Positions 31,459 through 40,464 of a stretch of 64,000 bases of DNA are shown here, piece after piece. Position numbers and translations under genes: made by a program. This DNA is from Hymenobacter lapidiphilus (GTDB lineage Bacteria > Bacteroidota > Bacteroidia > Cytophagales > Hymenobacteraceae): positions 62,001 through 126,000 of the forward strand of contig NZ_JABKAU010000010.1 of the NCBI RefSeq assembly GCF_013377885.1. Reading direction: 5' to 3'. The notes beneath the pieces are model-generated. The model saw only the letters and a program-made list of their open reading frames with translations. It ran no database searches and was not told the origin of the DNA. The first letter of the stretch is position 1; every line of letters begins with the position of its first letter.

Positions 31459-33663
31459 TTAATTCGCTACTTCGCTCAGAAACTTGATGCGCATCAGGCG
31501 CAAATCTTCTTCCGTGTAGTCGTCGGTGCCGAGTTCCTTCAAGGCCACGGCAATGTTGTCGGTGCTGGCCGTCATGAAGTAGTCGTAAATATCCTCCTGG
31601 CGGCTCTGGTCGAGGACGCCGTTGATGTAGTAGCCCAAGTTGAGCTTGGTGCCCGAGTAGCAGATGTGCTCGATTTCCTCCATCAGCTCCCGCATATCGA
31701 GGCCCTTGGAAGAGGCAATTTCTTCCAGGTCCATCTTCTTATCGATCTGCTGGATGATGTAAATCTTGATTTTCGACTTGTTGACGGCCGACTTCACCAC
31801 CACGTCGGCGGCCGTCGTGATGTCGTTGTCCTCCACGTATTGCTTGATGAGCGTCAGGAAGGGCTCGCCGAACTTCTGGGCTTTGCCCTGCCCCACGCCC
31901 GATACGTGGGCCAGCTCCTCCTGCCTGGTGGGGAAGGTGGTGGCCATTTCCTTCAGCGAAGGGTCCTGGAACAGCACGTAGGGCGGCAGGTTCTTCTGGT
32001 TGGCCACCTTCTTGCGCAGTGCCTTGAGCATCTCGAACAGCGCCTCATCGTGGCCGGCGGCCAGCTGCACGTCTTCCTGCTGCTGTTCTTCCTTTACTTC
32101 CTCGTCGTAGTTGTGGTCTTTGGTGAGTTTCATGGAGTGCGGCTTTTCGATGAAATCCAGGCCCTTCTGGGTAATCCGAATTACGCCAAAATTTTCCACA
32201 TCCTTGGCCAGCAGCCCACTAAGCATAGCCTGCCGCAGCAGCGAGTGCCAGAACTGGGCGTCGTGGTCCTTGCCCTGCCCATAAATCGGCAGCTGGTTGT
32301 GGGCGTAGCTGATGACGTGCGGATTCGACATGCCCATGAGCACCGTGCCGATGTGGTCGAGGCCGAACCGCTCGTCGGTCTGCACCACCGCCTTCAAGGC
32401 CAGTAGCACCTCGTCGCGGGCCTCGAACCGCTCGCGCGGGTGGCGGCAGTTGTCGCAGAAACCGCAGTCGGTGGCGTACACCTCGCCGAAATAGTGCAGT
32501 AGCTGCTTGCGTCGGCACACCGCCGAATCGGCGTAATTAGCCATTTCCTGCAGTAGCTGCTTGCCGTTGTCGCGCTCGGTTACGGGCTTGTCCTTGTTGA
32601 ACTTCTCCAGCTTCACGATGTCGTCGTAGCTGTAAAACATCAGGCAGTCGCCGTCCATGCCGTCGCGGCCGCCGCGCCCGGTCTCCTGGTAGTAGCCCTC
32701 AATGCTCTTGGGCGTGTCGTAGTGAATCACGAAGCGCACATCAGGCTTGTCGATGCCCATACCGAAGGCGATGGTGGCCACAATCACGTCGCACTCTTCG
32801 TGCAGAAACGCATCCTGGTTGGCCATGCGCACCTGCGGGTCGAGGCCGGCGTGGTAGGGGCGGGCGCGCACATCGTTCACGCGCAGCAGCTCGGCAATTT
32901 CCTCCACCTTCTTCCGGCTCAGGCAGTACACAATGCCCGCCTGGTCCTTGTGCTGCTTCACATACTGAATCAGCTGCTTTTTGGTGTTGTGCTTGGGCCG
33001 CACCTCGTAGTAGAGGTTGGTGCGGTTGAAGCTGGTTTTGAACACTGAGGCATCATCCATCTGCAGGTTTTTCTGGATGTCCTGCTGCACCTTGGGCGTG
33101 GCCGTGGCCGTGAGGGCGATAATGGGCACGCCGGAGCCAAGGTTGTCGATGATGCCGCGGATTTTGCGGTACTCGGGCCGGAAATCGTGGCCCCACTCCG
33201 AAATGCAGTGGGCCTCATCAATGGCCACGAAGCTGATGGTAGCCTTGTTGAGAAACTCAATGGTTTCGTCCTTGGTCAGGCTCTCGGGCGCCACGTACAG
33301 CAGCCGCACTTCGCCGCTAATCACGTCGCGCTTCACCCGGTTCATCTCCGACTTGCTCAGCGTCGAGTTCAGAAACTGGGCATTCACGCCGAACGCGTTG
33401 AGCTGGTCGACCTGGTTTTTCATCAGGGCGATGAGCGGCGAGATAACGATGGCCGTGCCCGGCAGTACCAACGCTGGCAGTTGGTAGCACAGGCTTTTGC
33501 CGGCCCCGGTGGGCATAATAACGAAGGTATTGTGGCCGGCAATAACGTTGTTGATGATATCCTCCTGCACGCCGCGGAACTGTCCGTAGCCAAAAACTTC
33601 CTTTAACTTGCCCTTCAAATCAGCTGGTTGCTGGACTTCGGGGGTTATCACTGACATCGACAT
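31459..33663 (-). CDS. recQ: ATP-dependent DNA helicase RecQ
   Basis: The 734-residue product unwinds DNA 3' to 5' in recombination and repair. The motifs are GQFRGVQEDIINNVIAG, Walker A MPTGAGKSLCYQLPA, DEAH in VAIDEAHCISEWGHDFRPEY, TATATPKV, motif V/VI including VIATIAFGMGIDKPDVRF and QETGRGGRDGMDG, the zinc ligands in CRRKQLLHYFG and CGFCDNC, then winged helix and HRDC regions. A further C-terminal extension (about 640-734) carries a helix-turn-helix-like segment. Starts at GTG 33669 or ATG 33657 are also possible. Confidence 0.96.
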   Translation of the reverse strand: MSMSVITPEVQQPADLKGKLKEVFGYGQFRGVQEDIINNVIAGHNTFVIMPTGAGKSLCYQLPALVLPGTAIVISPLIALMKNQVDQLNAFGVNAQFLNSTLSKSEMNRVKRDVISGEVRLLYVAPESLTKDETIEFLNKATISFVAIDEAHCISEWGHDFRPEYRKIRGIIDNLGSGVPIIALTATATPKVQQDIQKNLQMDDASVFKTSFNRTNLYYEVRPKHNTKKQLIQYVKQHKDQAGIVYCLSRKKVEEIAELLRVNDVRARPYHAGLDPQVRMANQDAFLHEECDVIVATIAFGMGIDKPDVRFVIHYDTPKSIEGYYQETGRGGRDGMDGDCLMFYSYDDIVKLEKFNKDKPVTERDNGKQLLQEMANYADSAVCRRKQLLHYFGEVYATDCGFCDNCRHPRERFEARDEVLLALKAVVQTDERFGLDHIGTVLMGMSNPHVISYAHNQLPIYGQGKDHDAQFWHSLLRQAMLSGLLAKDVENFGVIRITQKGLDFIEKPHSMKLTKDHNYDEEVKEEQQQEDVQLAAGHDEALFEMLKALRKKVANQKNLPPYVLFQDPSLKEMATTFPTRQEELAHVSGVGQGKAQKFGEPFLTLIKQYVEDNDITTAADVVVKSAVNKSKIKIYIIQQIDKKMDLEEIASSKGLDMRELMEEIEHICYSGTKLNLGYYINGVLDQSRQEDIYDYFMTASTDNIAVALKELGTDDYTEEDLRLMRIKFLSEVAN

Positions 33664-33837
33664 CCGCACTTACACTAATTAGTTGATAGACTTGAGGCAA
33701 CGGCTTTTTCGGGCCGTTTCCTCAATCTAAGGATTTTACCGGGATTTGAGGCCGGGCAGGCGAAACGGCGAGGCCGGCCGCGGCCAATTCTTCCCCTCGT
33801 TCCGGCCCCGATTTCGAACCGCACTATCAAATTTAGA

Positions 33838-34818
33838 TTGAAACTGCCAACCGAACTCCATCGCATCGCAAAAAAAGTGCTTCAGCTTGAAGCGGAAGCC
33901 ATTGCCGGTGTTGCCGCGGCCCTCGACGAACGGCCCGATTTTGCACAATGCGTAGAAGCAATTCTGGCCCGCCGTGGCCGCGTAGTCGTCACGGGCATTG
34001 GCAAGAGCGCCCACATTGCGGGCAAAATGGTGGCTACTTTCAACTCGACCGGCACGCCCGCCCTGTTCATGCACGCCGCCGACGCCATCCACGGCGACCT
34101 GGGCATGATTCAGGCCGATGATTTCGTCATTGCCATCAGCAAATCGGGCGACACGCCTGAAATAAAGGTGCTCGTGCCGCTGCTCAAGCGAAAAGATGTG
34201 CCGCTGGCCGCGCTGGTCAGCAACGCCGACTCCTACCTGGCCCAGCAGGCTGACTTTATTCTACATGCGCCGGTAACCCGCGAAGCCTGTCCTCACAACC
34301 TGGCGCCCACCACCAGTACCACCGCCGCGTTGGCTCTGGGCGACGCGCTGGCCGTATGCCTGCTCGAAAGCCGCGACTTCTCGCGCCACGATTTTGCTAA
34401 CCTGCACCCGGGTGGTACGCTGGGCAAGCAGCTCTACCTGAAAGTGGGCGACATGAGCCGGCAGAACCAGCAACCGCAGGTAACCGAATCGGCCCCGTTG
34501 CGCGACATCATCCTCGAAATATCGGGCAAGCGCCTCGGTGCCACCGCCGTGCTGTCCGACGATGGTGGCGAGCTGGTGGGCATCATCACCGACGGGGACC
34601 TGCGCCGCATGCTCACCGACCACGCCAACCGACTCGACGCCGTAACGGCCCGCGACATCCTCACGCCCAGCCCCGTTACGGTCGATGTAGACGATTTCGC
34701 GGTGGAGGCCCTGGCCCGCATGCAGGCCCGCAACATCACCCAACTGCTGGTAACCGAGCAGGGCCGCTTCAGCGGATTCATTCACCTGCACGATTTGCTG
34801 CGCGAGGGCTTGGTGTAG
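33838..34818 (+). CDS. kdsD: D-arabinose-5-phosphate isomerase (KpsF/GutQ family)
   Basis: The 326-residue product has an N-terminal SIS domain (about 35-170: VVVTGIGKSAHIAGKMVATF, HGDLGMIQADDFVIAISKSGDTPE) and two CBS domains (about 205-325). It interconverts ribulose-5-phosphate and arabinose-5-phosphate, the first step towards KDO in LPS synthesis. Catalytic residues typical of the family are visible in GIGKSAH and ADAIHGDLG. The start is TTG 33838, the only one that gives the complete SIS domain. ManC follows 93 bases later across repeat copy 4. Confidence 0.93.
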   Translation: MKLPTELHRIAKKVLQLEAEAIAGVAAALDERPDFAQCVEAILARRGRVVVTGIGKSAHIAGKMVATFNSTGTPALFMHAADAIHGDLGMIQADDFVIAISKSGDTPEIKVLVPLLKRKDVPLAALVSNADSYLAQQADFILHAPVTREACPHNLAPTTSTTAALALGDALAVCLLESRDFSRHDFANLHPGGTLGKQLYLKVGDMSRQNQQPQVTESAPLRDIILEISGKRLGATAVLSDDGGELVGIITDGDLRRMLTDHANRLDAVTARDILTPSPVTVDVDDFAVEALARMQARNITQLLVTEQGRFSGFIHLHDLLREGLV

Positions 34819-34828
34819 AGGTTATAGG

Positions 34829-34868
34829 ACGTCATTCTGACTGCACTCTGCTTCGCTCAGAATGACGT
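34829..34868. repeat. Dispersed palindromic repeat, copy 4 (short form)
   Basis: ACGTCATTCTGA (34829-34840) pairs with TCAGAATGACGT (34857-34868) across 16 bases. It looks like a truncated copy with the outer arms but almost no interior, between kdsD and manC. Confidence 0.7.
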
Positions 34869-34911
34869 TCTTTTCCCTAGCCCTAACTTACCGGAAAACA
34901 AGCTTGACTCC

Positions 34912-36039
34912 ATGGACCAACATACCTATCTAGTGGTGATGGCCGGCGGCATCGGCAGCCGCTTCTGGCCCTTCAGCCGCACCCATCACCCTAAGCAGTT
35001 CCACGATGTGCTGGGCCTGGGCCGCTCCATGCTGCAGCTCACCGTAGACCGTTTTGTGGGTGTCTGCCCGCCTGAAAACGTGTTCGTGGTTACCAACCGC
35101 GACTATATTGAGCTGGTGCAGCAACACCTGCCCGAACTGGCTGCCAGCCAGATTCTGGGCGAGCCCATCGGCCGCAACACAGCTCCCTGCATCGCCTACG
35201 CCAGCTACCGCATTGCCCGCCTCGACCCCGAGGCCGTGATTGTGGTAACGCCCGCCGACCACGCCGTGATGCACGAGGAGAAGTTCCGCGCGACCATCCG
35301 CACCGCTCTCGACGGGGCCCGCACCCACAACGTGCTCATTACGCTCGGCATCCAGCCCTCGCGCCCCGATACCGGCTACGGCTATATCCAGTTCATCGAT
35401 GACGCAGTGCAGCCTGAGCAGATACAAACCATGCCCGGCCACGCCGATGGTTCGTTTCCGAAGGAGCTGCGCAAAGTGAAGACTTTCACTGAAAAGCCTA
35501 ATGCCGAGCTGGCGCAGATGTTTGTGAGCAGCGGCGAGTTTCTCTGGAATTCGGGCCTGTTTGTGTGGCGGGCCGATGCCATTGTGCAGGCTTTCCACCA
35601 GTACCTGAGCGACATTGCCGAGGTGTTCGACGAGGGCACTGAGCAGCTCGGCACGCCCGCCGAGGAGGAGTTCATCACCCGCGCCTATAGCCTTTGCCGC
35701 AATATCAGCATCGATTACGGCGTGATGGAAAAGGCCGACAACGTGTACGTGCTGCCGGCCGACTTCGGCTGGAGCGACCTGGGTACCTGGGACTCGCTAC
35801 ACCGCATGGGCCAGCACGACGCCGACGAGAATGTGGTCGACGGCAACGCCCTGCTCTATGACACCCGCGAATGCGTCATCAAGACCCCGCCCGAGCGCTT
35901 GGTAGTAGTGCAGGGCCTCGAAGGCTACATCGTGGCCGAGTACGACAATGTGCTGCTCATCTGCAAGCGCACCGAGGAGCAACGTGTCAAGGATTTTGTG
36001 GCCGACGTGAAATCGAAGAAGGGCAACGGATACAATTGA
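34912..36039 (+). CDS. manC: Mannose-1-phosphate guanylyltransferase
   Basis: The 375-residue product makes GDP-mannose from mannose-1-phosphate and GTP for cell-surface glycans. The signature VVMAGGIGSRFWPFSRTHHP is followed by KQFHDVLG, GEPIGRNTAPCIAYASYRI, VVTPADH, FTEKPNAELAQMFVSSGEFLWNSGLF in part, and DFGWSDLGTWDSL. It is the single-domain type without a fused phosphomannose isomerase. The ATG at 34912 is standard. Its stop is followed at once by a 45-base-arm hairpin. Confidence 0.95.
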   Translation: MDQHTYLVVMAGGIGSRFWPFSRTHHPKQFHDVLGLGRSMLQLTVDRFVGVCPPENVFVVTNRDYIELVQQHLPELAASQILGEPIGRNTAPCIAYASYRIARLDPEAVIVVTPADHAVMHEEKFRATIRTALDGARTHNVLITLGIQPSRPDTGYGYIQFIDDAVQPEQIQTMPGHADGSFPKELRKVKTFTEKPNAELAQMFVSSGEFLWNSGLFVWRADAIVQAFHQYLSDIAEVFDEGTEQLGTPAEEEFITRAYSLCRNISIDYGVMEKADNVYVLPADFGWSDLGTWDSLHRMGQHDADENVVDGNALLYDTRECVIKTPPERLVVVQGLEGYIVAEYDNVLLICKRTEEQRVKDFVADVKSKKGNGYN

Positions 36040-36043
36040 TTTC

Positions 36044-36140
36044 AGCGCTTAGTTATTAGTTGTTAGCGCATGGAAAAGCCTGTTATCCGTTGCTTGGATA
36101 ACAGGCTTTTCCATGCGCTAACAACTAATAACTAAGCGCT
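36044..36140. terminator. Perfect 45-base inverted repeat between manC and icd
   Basis: Arms 36044-36088 and 36096-36140 are perfectly complementary with a 7-base loop. It fills the entire gap between the convergent manC and icd genes and includes the first bases of the icd stop codon. The outer arm holds TTAGTTATTAGTTGTTAGC. Expected to be a bidirectional terminator. Confidence 0.85.
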
Positions 36141-37371
36141 ACTTGGCCAGCTTTGCTTTCAGATTTTCGTCCAGCGCGGCCAGGAACTCCTCGGTGTAGA
36201 GGTAGTCGCGGCCATGCTCCACTTTGTTGCCGTGGATGCAGACGGCCAGGTCCTTGGTCATCTTGCCGCTTTCCACGGTTTCGATGCAGACGGCTTCCAG
36301 CGCGTGGCAGAAGTCGATGATTTCCTGGTTGTTGTCGAGCTTGCCACGAAACTCCAAACCACGGGTCCAGGCGAAGATGCTGGCAATGGGGTTGGTGCTC
36401 GTGGGCTTGCCTTTCTGATGGTCGCGGTAGTGGCGCGTTACGGTGCCGTGGGCGGCCTCGGCCTCCATCGTGCCGCCGTCGGGCGTTACCAGTACCGACG
36501 TCATCAGACCCAGCGAGCCGAAGCCCTGAGCCACGGTGTCACTCTGCACGTCGCCGTCGTAGTTTTTGCAGGCCCACACGAAGTTGCCGTGCCATTTCAG
36601 GGCCGAGGCCACCATGTCGTCAATCAGCCGGTGCTCGTAGGTGATGCCGGCTTCTTTGAACTTGGCGATGTAGTCCTGCTCGTAAATCTCCTGGAAGATA
36701 TCCTTGAAGCGACCATCATACTTCTTGAGGATGGTGTTCTTGGTGCTCAGGTACAGCGGCCAGCCTTTGCTTAGGGCTTGGTTGAAGCAGGCGTGCGCGA
36801 AACCACGGATGGATTCGTCGGTGTTGTACATGGCCAGCGCTACGCCGTCGCCTTTGAAGTTGTACACCTCAAACGACTGCGCTTCGCCGCCGTCTTCGGG
36901 CTGGAAGCTGACGGTGAGCTTGCCCTTGCCCTTGGTTACGAAATCGGTAGCCCGATACTGGTCGCCGAACGCGTGGCGGCCGATGCAGATGGGGGCCGTC
37001 CAGTTGGGTACGAGGCGGGGCACGTTGCTCATCACAATCGGCTCGCGGAATACGGTGCCGTCCAGAATGTTGCGGATGGTACCGTTGGGCGACTTCCACA
37101 TCTGCTTAAGGCCGAACTCCACCACACGCTCCTCGTCGGGGGTGATGGTGGCGCACTTGATGCCCACGCCGTACTGCTTGATGGCGTTAGCGGCGTCAAT
37201 GGTTACCTGGTCGTTGGTTTCGTCGCGGTACTCGATGCCCAGATCGTAGTACTTGATATCGAGGTCGAGGTACGGCGTGATGAGCTTGTCCTTGATGAAT
37301 TTCCAGATGATGCGGGTCATCTCATCGCCATCGAGCTCAACTACCGGATTGGCTACCTTGATTTTAGTCAT
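36139..37371 (-). CDS. icd: NADP-dependent isocitrate dehydrogenase
   Basis: The 410-residue product oxidises isocitrate to 2-oxoglutarate in the TCA cycle. Its sequence ([109 protein letters not shown]) matches the eukaryotic-like homodimeric NADP class rather than the E. coli type. ATG 37371 (MTKIKV) is chosen. The stop codon overlaps the end of the hairpin shared with manC. Confidence 0.96.
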   Translation of the reverse strand: MTKIKVANPVVELDGDEMTRIIWKFIKDKLITPYLDLDIKYYDLGIEYRDETNDQVTIDAANAIKQYGVGIKCATITPDEERVVEFGLKQMWKSPNGTIRNILDGTVFREPIVMSNVPRLVPNWTAPICIGRHAFGDQYRATDFVTKGKGKLTVSFQPEDGGEAQSFEVYNFKGDGVALAMYNTDESIRGFAHACFNQALSKGWPLYLSTKNTILKKYDGRFKDIFQEIYEQDYIAKFKEAGITYEHRLIDDMVASALKWHGNFVWACKNYDGDVQSDTVAQGFGSLGLMTSVLVTPDGGTMEAEAAHGTVTRHYRDHQKGKPTSTNPIASIFAWTRGLEFRGKLDNNQEIIDFCHALEAVCIETVESGKMTKDLAVCIHGNKVEHGRDYLYTEEFLAALDENLKAKLAK

Positions 37372-37551
37372 GGGGTGGGGGGTAAGAGAAAAAAGAAAAC
37401 CAGCCCGGCCGATCAGGTCAGCCAGGCTTTGCGGCCATAAGATAGGCACGAGCCACTAAGCGACATACGTACGAGCCAACCCAATGACCCATCTAAAGCC
37501 CGGTTTTCGCTTATTTTAGCCCCTAATAAACATCCTCGCTCTACCGCTTTC

Positions 37552-37926
37552 ATGCCCGACTCTGCCACACTACGCAAGCGCGACCATCTGGCCGATGCCG
37601 CCCTGGCTGGTACCCACCGCCTGCGCCCGCTGCTGGAGTTGGTCGAGCACATCCGGCCCCACGTCGGCCACAACTCGGTATTCAGCTCGCGCCGCGAGAA
37701 AATCCGCGAGCAGCTGGCCCTGGTGCAGGAACAGCTGCGGGCCGAGCGGCCCCGGCATCAGGCGCTCCGCGAGGCCTTCCGGCAGCTAAGTGAATTCGTG
37801 CGCGAAGACGTGCGGGAAGTAAGCCGGGATGAGGTAAAGGAGTCGGGTAAACGCTTCGTAGCCGCCACACTCAAAAACGCGCCCCAATTAATAGCCGCTG
37901 CCAAGCAGGCGGGGTTGCTGAGTTGA
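37552..37926 (+). CDS. Small helical protein of unknown function
   Basis: The 124-residue product is highly charged and predicted helical, with long Glu/Gln/Arg/Leu-rich heptad-like stretches (EKIREQLALVQEQLRAERPRHQALREAFRQL), suggesting a coiled coil, and a conserved-looking C-terminus (KRFVAATLKNAPQLIAAAKQAG). No signal peptide or known domain is recognised. The stop at 37924-37926 borders repeat copy 5, which separates it from the convergent rlmB. Confidence 0.6.
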   Translation: MPDSATLRKRDHLADAALAGTHRLRPLLELVEHIRPHVGHNSVFSSRREKIREQLALVQEQLRAERPRHQALREAFRQLSEFVREDVREVSRDEVKESGKRFVAATLKNAPQLIAAAKQAGLLS

Positions 37927-38053
37927 GAAGTAAAGAAGCCAGGCTGTCATCCTGAGCAGCGCAAAGGACCTACAAAGAAGCTATCCGGTCAAGATTAGCT
38001 TTTCTATAGGTCCTGCGCGCTGCTCAGGATGACAGCCTGGCTTCTTTACTTCT
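37926..38053. repeat. Dispersed palindromic repeat, copy 5 (longest arms)
   Basis: Arms of 47 bases (37926-37972 and 38007-38053) match at all but two positions and contain GTCATCCTGAGCAGCGC. It occupies the whole gap between the convergent 124-residue gene and rlmB, so it doubles as a bidirectional terminator. Confidence 0.85.
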
Positions 38054-38056
38054 GTT

Positions 38057-39166
38057 TTATTCCTTAACTGCCCCCAGCCGCTGCCGGAGCACCTCATACA
38101 GCATAATACCGCTGGCAACCGACACGTTGAGGGAGCTGATCTGGCCGGCCATCGGGATGCGGAGCTTATGGTCGGCGAGGCGCAGGTACTCGGGGCTGAT
38201 GCCGTCTTCCTCCGAGCCCATCAGAATGGCCAGCGGGCCGGTCAGGTCCACTGTTTCGGCTTCCAGGCTGGCGTCCGACTTTTCGGTACAGGCCACCACC
38301 TGCACGCCCGATTCGCGCAGGAACGTGAGGGTTTGCTTAAGGTTATGCTCGCGGCACACGGGAATCAGGTTGAGGGCGCCGGCCGAGGTTTTGAGGGCGT
38401 CGCCGTTGATCTGGGCCGCGCCGTGGCTGGGCACCACAATGGCATGCACGCCTAAGCACTCAGCATTCCGGGCAATCGAGCCGAAGTTGCGCACGTCGGT
38501 AATCCGGTCGAGCACCAGCAATAAGGGCGTTTTGCCTTCTTCATACAAGCCAGCCAGAATATTGTCCAGCGGCATGTAGTCAATCGGCGACACAAAGGCT
38601 ACTGCACCCTGGTGGTTTTTGCGGGTGATGTTGTCGAGCTTCTCCACCGGCACCATCGACACGGGCACGCTGGCCTCGCGGGCCAGGGCATTGATGTCCT
38701 GGGTCATGGAGTTTTTGGTGGCGCGCAGCAGAAATATCTTGTCCAGCGTGCGGCCCGCGCTCAGCGCCTCCAGAATCGGGCGCAACCCGAAGATCATGTC
38801 GATGCTGCGGTCCTGGGGCGGGCGGTGGGGGTAGCGGGGCTTGTCAGAAGACGAGGAAGAGGCCGGCCGGCGGCCTTCTTCCCGGCTGCCACCCTCACTC
38901 CAGCGGCCTTCTTCCCGGCGGTTCTCGTCGCGCCGGCCTTCGGGGCGCGGCTCTTCGTCGCGGCGGCGGGGCTCGCCAAACTGCTCGTCGTTTCGGCCGT
39001 CATCGGCGCGGCTGCGCTCGAAGCGCGGGGCCTCGTCGGAGCGGCTGCCGTCGCGGCCCTGGTCCTCGCGCGGGGTGCGGCGGTTGGGCACAGGGCGGTT
39101 CTGCGAGTCGAAATATTGGCGGCGTTCGGTTACCGGCCGGGCTGGGCGATTAGTCCTTTTCTCCAT
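38057..39166 (-). CDS. rlmB: TrmH-family RNA 2'-O-methyltransferase, RlmB type, with charged N-terminal tail
   Basis: The 369-residue product ends in a SpoU domain with the substrate-binding region (IFGLRPILEALSAGR), motif 1 (DRITDVRNFGSIARNAECLG), motif 2 (LAILMGSEEDGISPEYLRLAD) and motif 3 (SSLNVSVASGIMLYEVLRQR). It would methylate a guanosine 2'-O in 23S rRNA. The first 110 or so residues are a disordered Arg/Glu/Asp-rich tail not found in the E. coli enzyme. The gene starts inside the end of the GWxTD gene (37-base overlap), indicating translational coupling. Confidence 0.92.
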   Translation of the reverse strand: MEKRTNRPARPVTERRQYFDSQNRPVPNRRTPREDQGRDGSRSDEAPRFERSRADDGRNDEQFGEPRRRDEEPRPEGRRDENRREEGRWSEGGSREEGRRPASSSSSDKPRYPHRPPQDRSIDMIFGLRPILEALSAGRTLDKIFLLRATKNSMTQDINALAREASVPVSMVPVEKLDNITRKNHQGAVAFVSPIDYMPLDNILAGLYEEGKTPLLLVLDRITDVRNFGSIARNAECLGVHAIVVPSHGAAQINGDALKTSAGALNLIPVCREHNLKQTLTFLRESGVQVVACTEKSDASLEAETVDLTGPLAILMGSEEDGISPEYLRLADHKLRIPMAGQISSLNVSVASGIMLYEVLRQRLGAVKE

Positions 39167-40344
39167 AGCTCCACGGCGGCATACCAGAGAAATTCATGCT
39201 CGGGACGGCGCACCAGTTCGTAGTTGTCGGGCGCAAAGATACTGGGTTTGGCGCGGAAGACGAAGATGGTATTCAAGCTTTGGTAGCCGCGGTACACCCA
39301 CCGCTCCTCGTTGCCGCTGCGGTACACGGTTTCAGGCGCGCCCAGTATCTGGTAGAGCATGCCCCGGTCGGTGAGCCAGCCGGCTTTGTGGGCCGAAAAA
39401 ATGGTATTGGCCACTACTACTCGCCCATAAAACTGGCGAATCAGCTGGCGGGCCTTATCCTGGTCGTCGCTGGCCACGCCAAGCCAGAAATAATCCACCG
39501 CCTTCTTGGGGTCGGGCGCATCAAAAAGCTTCTGCCGCTCCTCCGAAGTCGAAACGTAAATCAATGGGGCAATCAACTCATCGGCCGAGGTGAGCTGCGG
39601 GAAGCGGTTTTCCTCTACCAGTAGGCCCTGGCTTGGCCCCCGGTTGCCCAGGCGCAGTAGGTACAGGCCGGCGGGCAGCCGTAGCAGCTGGTCGGCATTG
39701 AAGCGGGCCGAATCCTGGAGGCCCAGGGTGCGGGGTTGCTGGCCCAAAGTGTTGCTGGTGGCCATGGGCGGGGCGGCGGCCAGCGAGCTGAGCGGGTAGC
39801 GGTAGGCATTCAATGTCTGGCCGGGGGCGTAGGCATCAACCCCGAATACCTCCCGGGCCCGCACGTAGCGGCGCATTAGCGGCCGGCTCAGCGAATCGAT
39901 AAAAATAAAGCTGCGGTTGAGGTTTTCCGGCGTGAGGCGCAGCCAGGCCGCGTCGCCGCCCATGGCATCCTCGGCGTCTCCGAAGGCCACGCTCAGCGCA
40001 TGCCCCGATACCAGACGGCTTATCGGCAGCGCGAAGCTCAGGCGGTCCACGTCGCCATCGGGGCGCAGGCGGCGGGCGGCCCCGCGCACGGTGTCCTGCC
40101 AAAGGGGCCTGCGGGCATCAAAATCAATCCAGCCCATCACGCGCAGCGGTACCCGGCGTCGCTGTGCGATGCGGTTCGGAAACCGCAGGTACACCCGCAG
40201 GCTGTCGCCCTCACGGCGGGTATCTACCTCAACAGTACGCCTTGGCTGGTACTGGTTGGCAAAGTCGCGGCGCGGGGCGGCTTGCAGCGGCCCCGCCGCA
40301 AGCAACACCAGGAATAGTAGTAGCAGGGAGGCCAGGTTTCTCAT
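39130..40344 (-). CDS. GWxTD-domain exported protein
   Basis: The 404-residue product has a signal peptide (MRNLASLLLLFLVLLAAGPLQA), a beta-rich central part and a C-terminal GWxTD module (AHKAGWLTDRGMLYQILGAPE). This domain is common in Bacteroidota and some other phyla and its function is not established. ATG 40344 gives the signal peptide. The 3' end overlaps the start of rlmB by 37 bases in another frame. Confidence 0.88.
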   Translation of the reverse strand: MRNLASLLLLFLVLLAAGPLQAAPRRDFANQYQPRRTVEVDTRREGDSLRVYLRFPNRIAQRRRVPLRVMGWIDFDARRPLWQDTVRGAARRLRPDGDVDRLSFALPISRLVSGHALSVAFGDAEDAMGGDAAWLRLTPENLNRSFIFIDSLSRPLMRRYVRAREVFGVDAYAPGQTLNAYRYPLSSLAAAPPMATSNTLGQQPRTLGLQDSARFNADQLLRLPAGLYLLRLGNRGPSQGLLVEENRFPQLTSADELIAPLIYVSTSEERQKLFDAPDPKKAVDYFWLGVASDDQDKARQLIRQFYGRVVVANTIFSAHKAGWLTDRGMLYQILGAPETVYRSGNEERWVYRGYQSLNTIFVFRAKPSIFAPDNYELVRRPEHEFLWYAAVELWRKGLIAQPGR

Positions 40345-40416
40345 ACTAGTGAATGGAGGAGAGTGGATAGATAAGCGACGTAAAGGAAGGCTCAGACAAC
40401 CCAATTTTACGCGAAA

Positions 40417-40444
40417 AAGCCGGCCCCGTTCCCGGAGCCGGCTT
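40417..40444 (-). terminator. Terminator of the DUF2723 gene
   Basis: AAGCCGGCCCCG pairs with CGGAGCCGGCTT (one mismatch) with a T-run on the minus strand, 20 bases after the stop at 40465. Confidence 0.75.
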
Positions 40445-40464
40445 CGGCGCTCAAAAACCGTGCA

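Noticed and set aside
34829..34868. Considered as a plain terminator of kdsD
   Set aside because: Termini match the dispersed repeat family and the T-run is weak; it is listed as a short repeat copy, though it may also end transcription.
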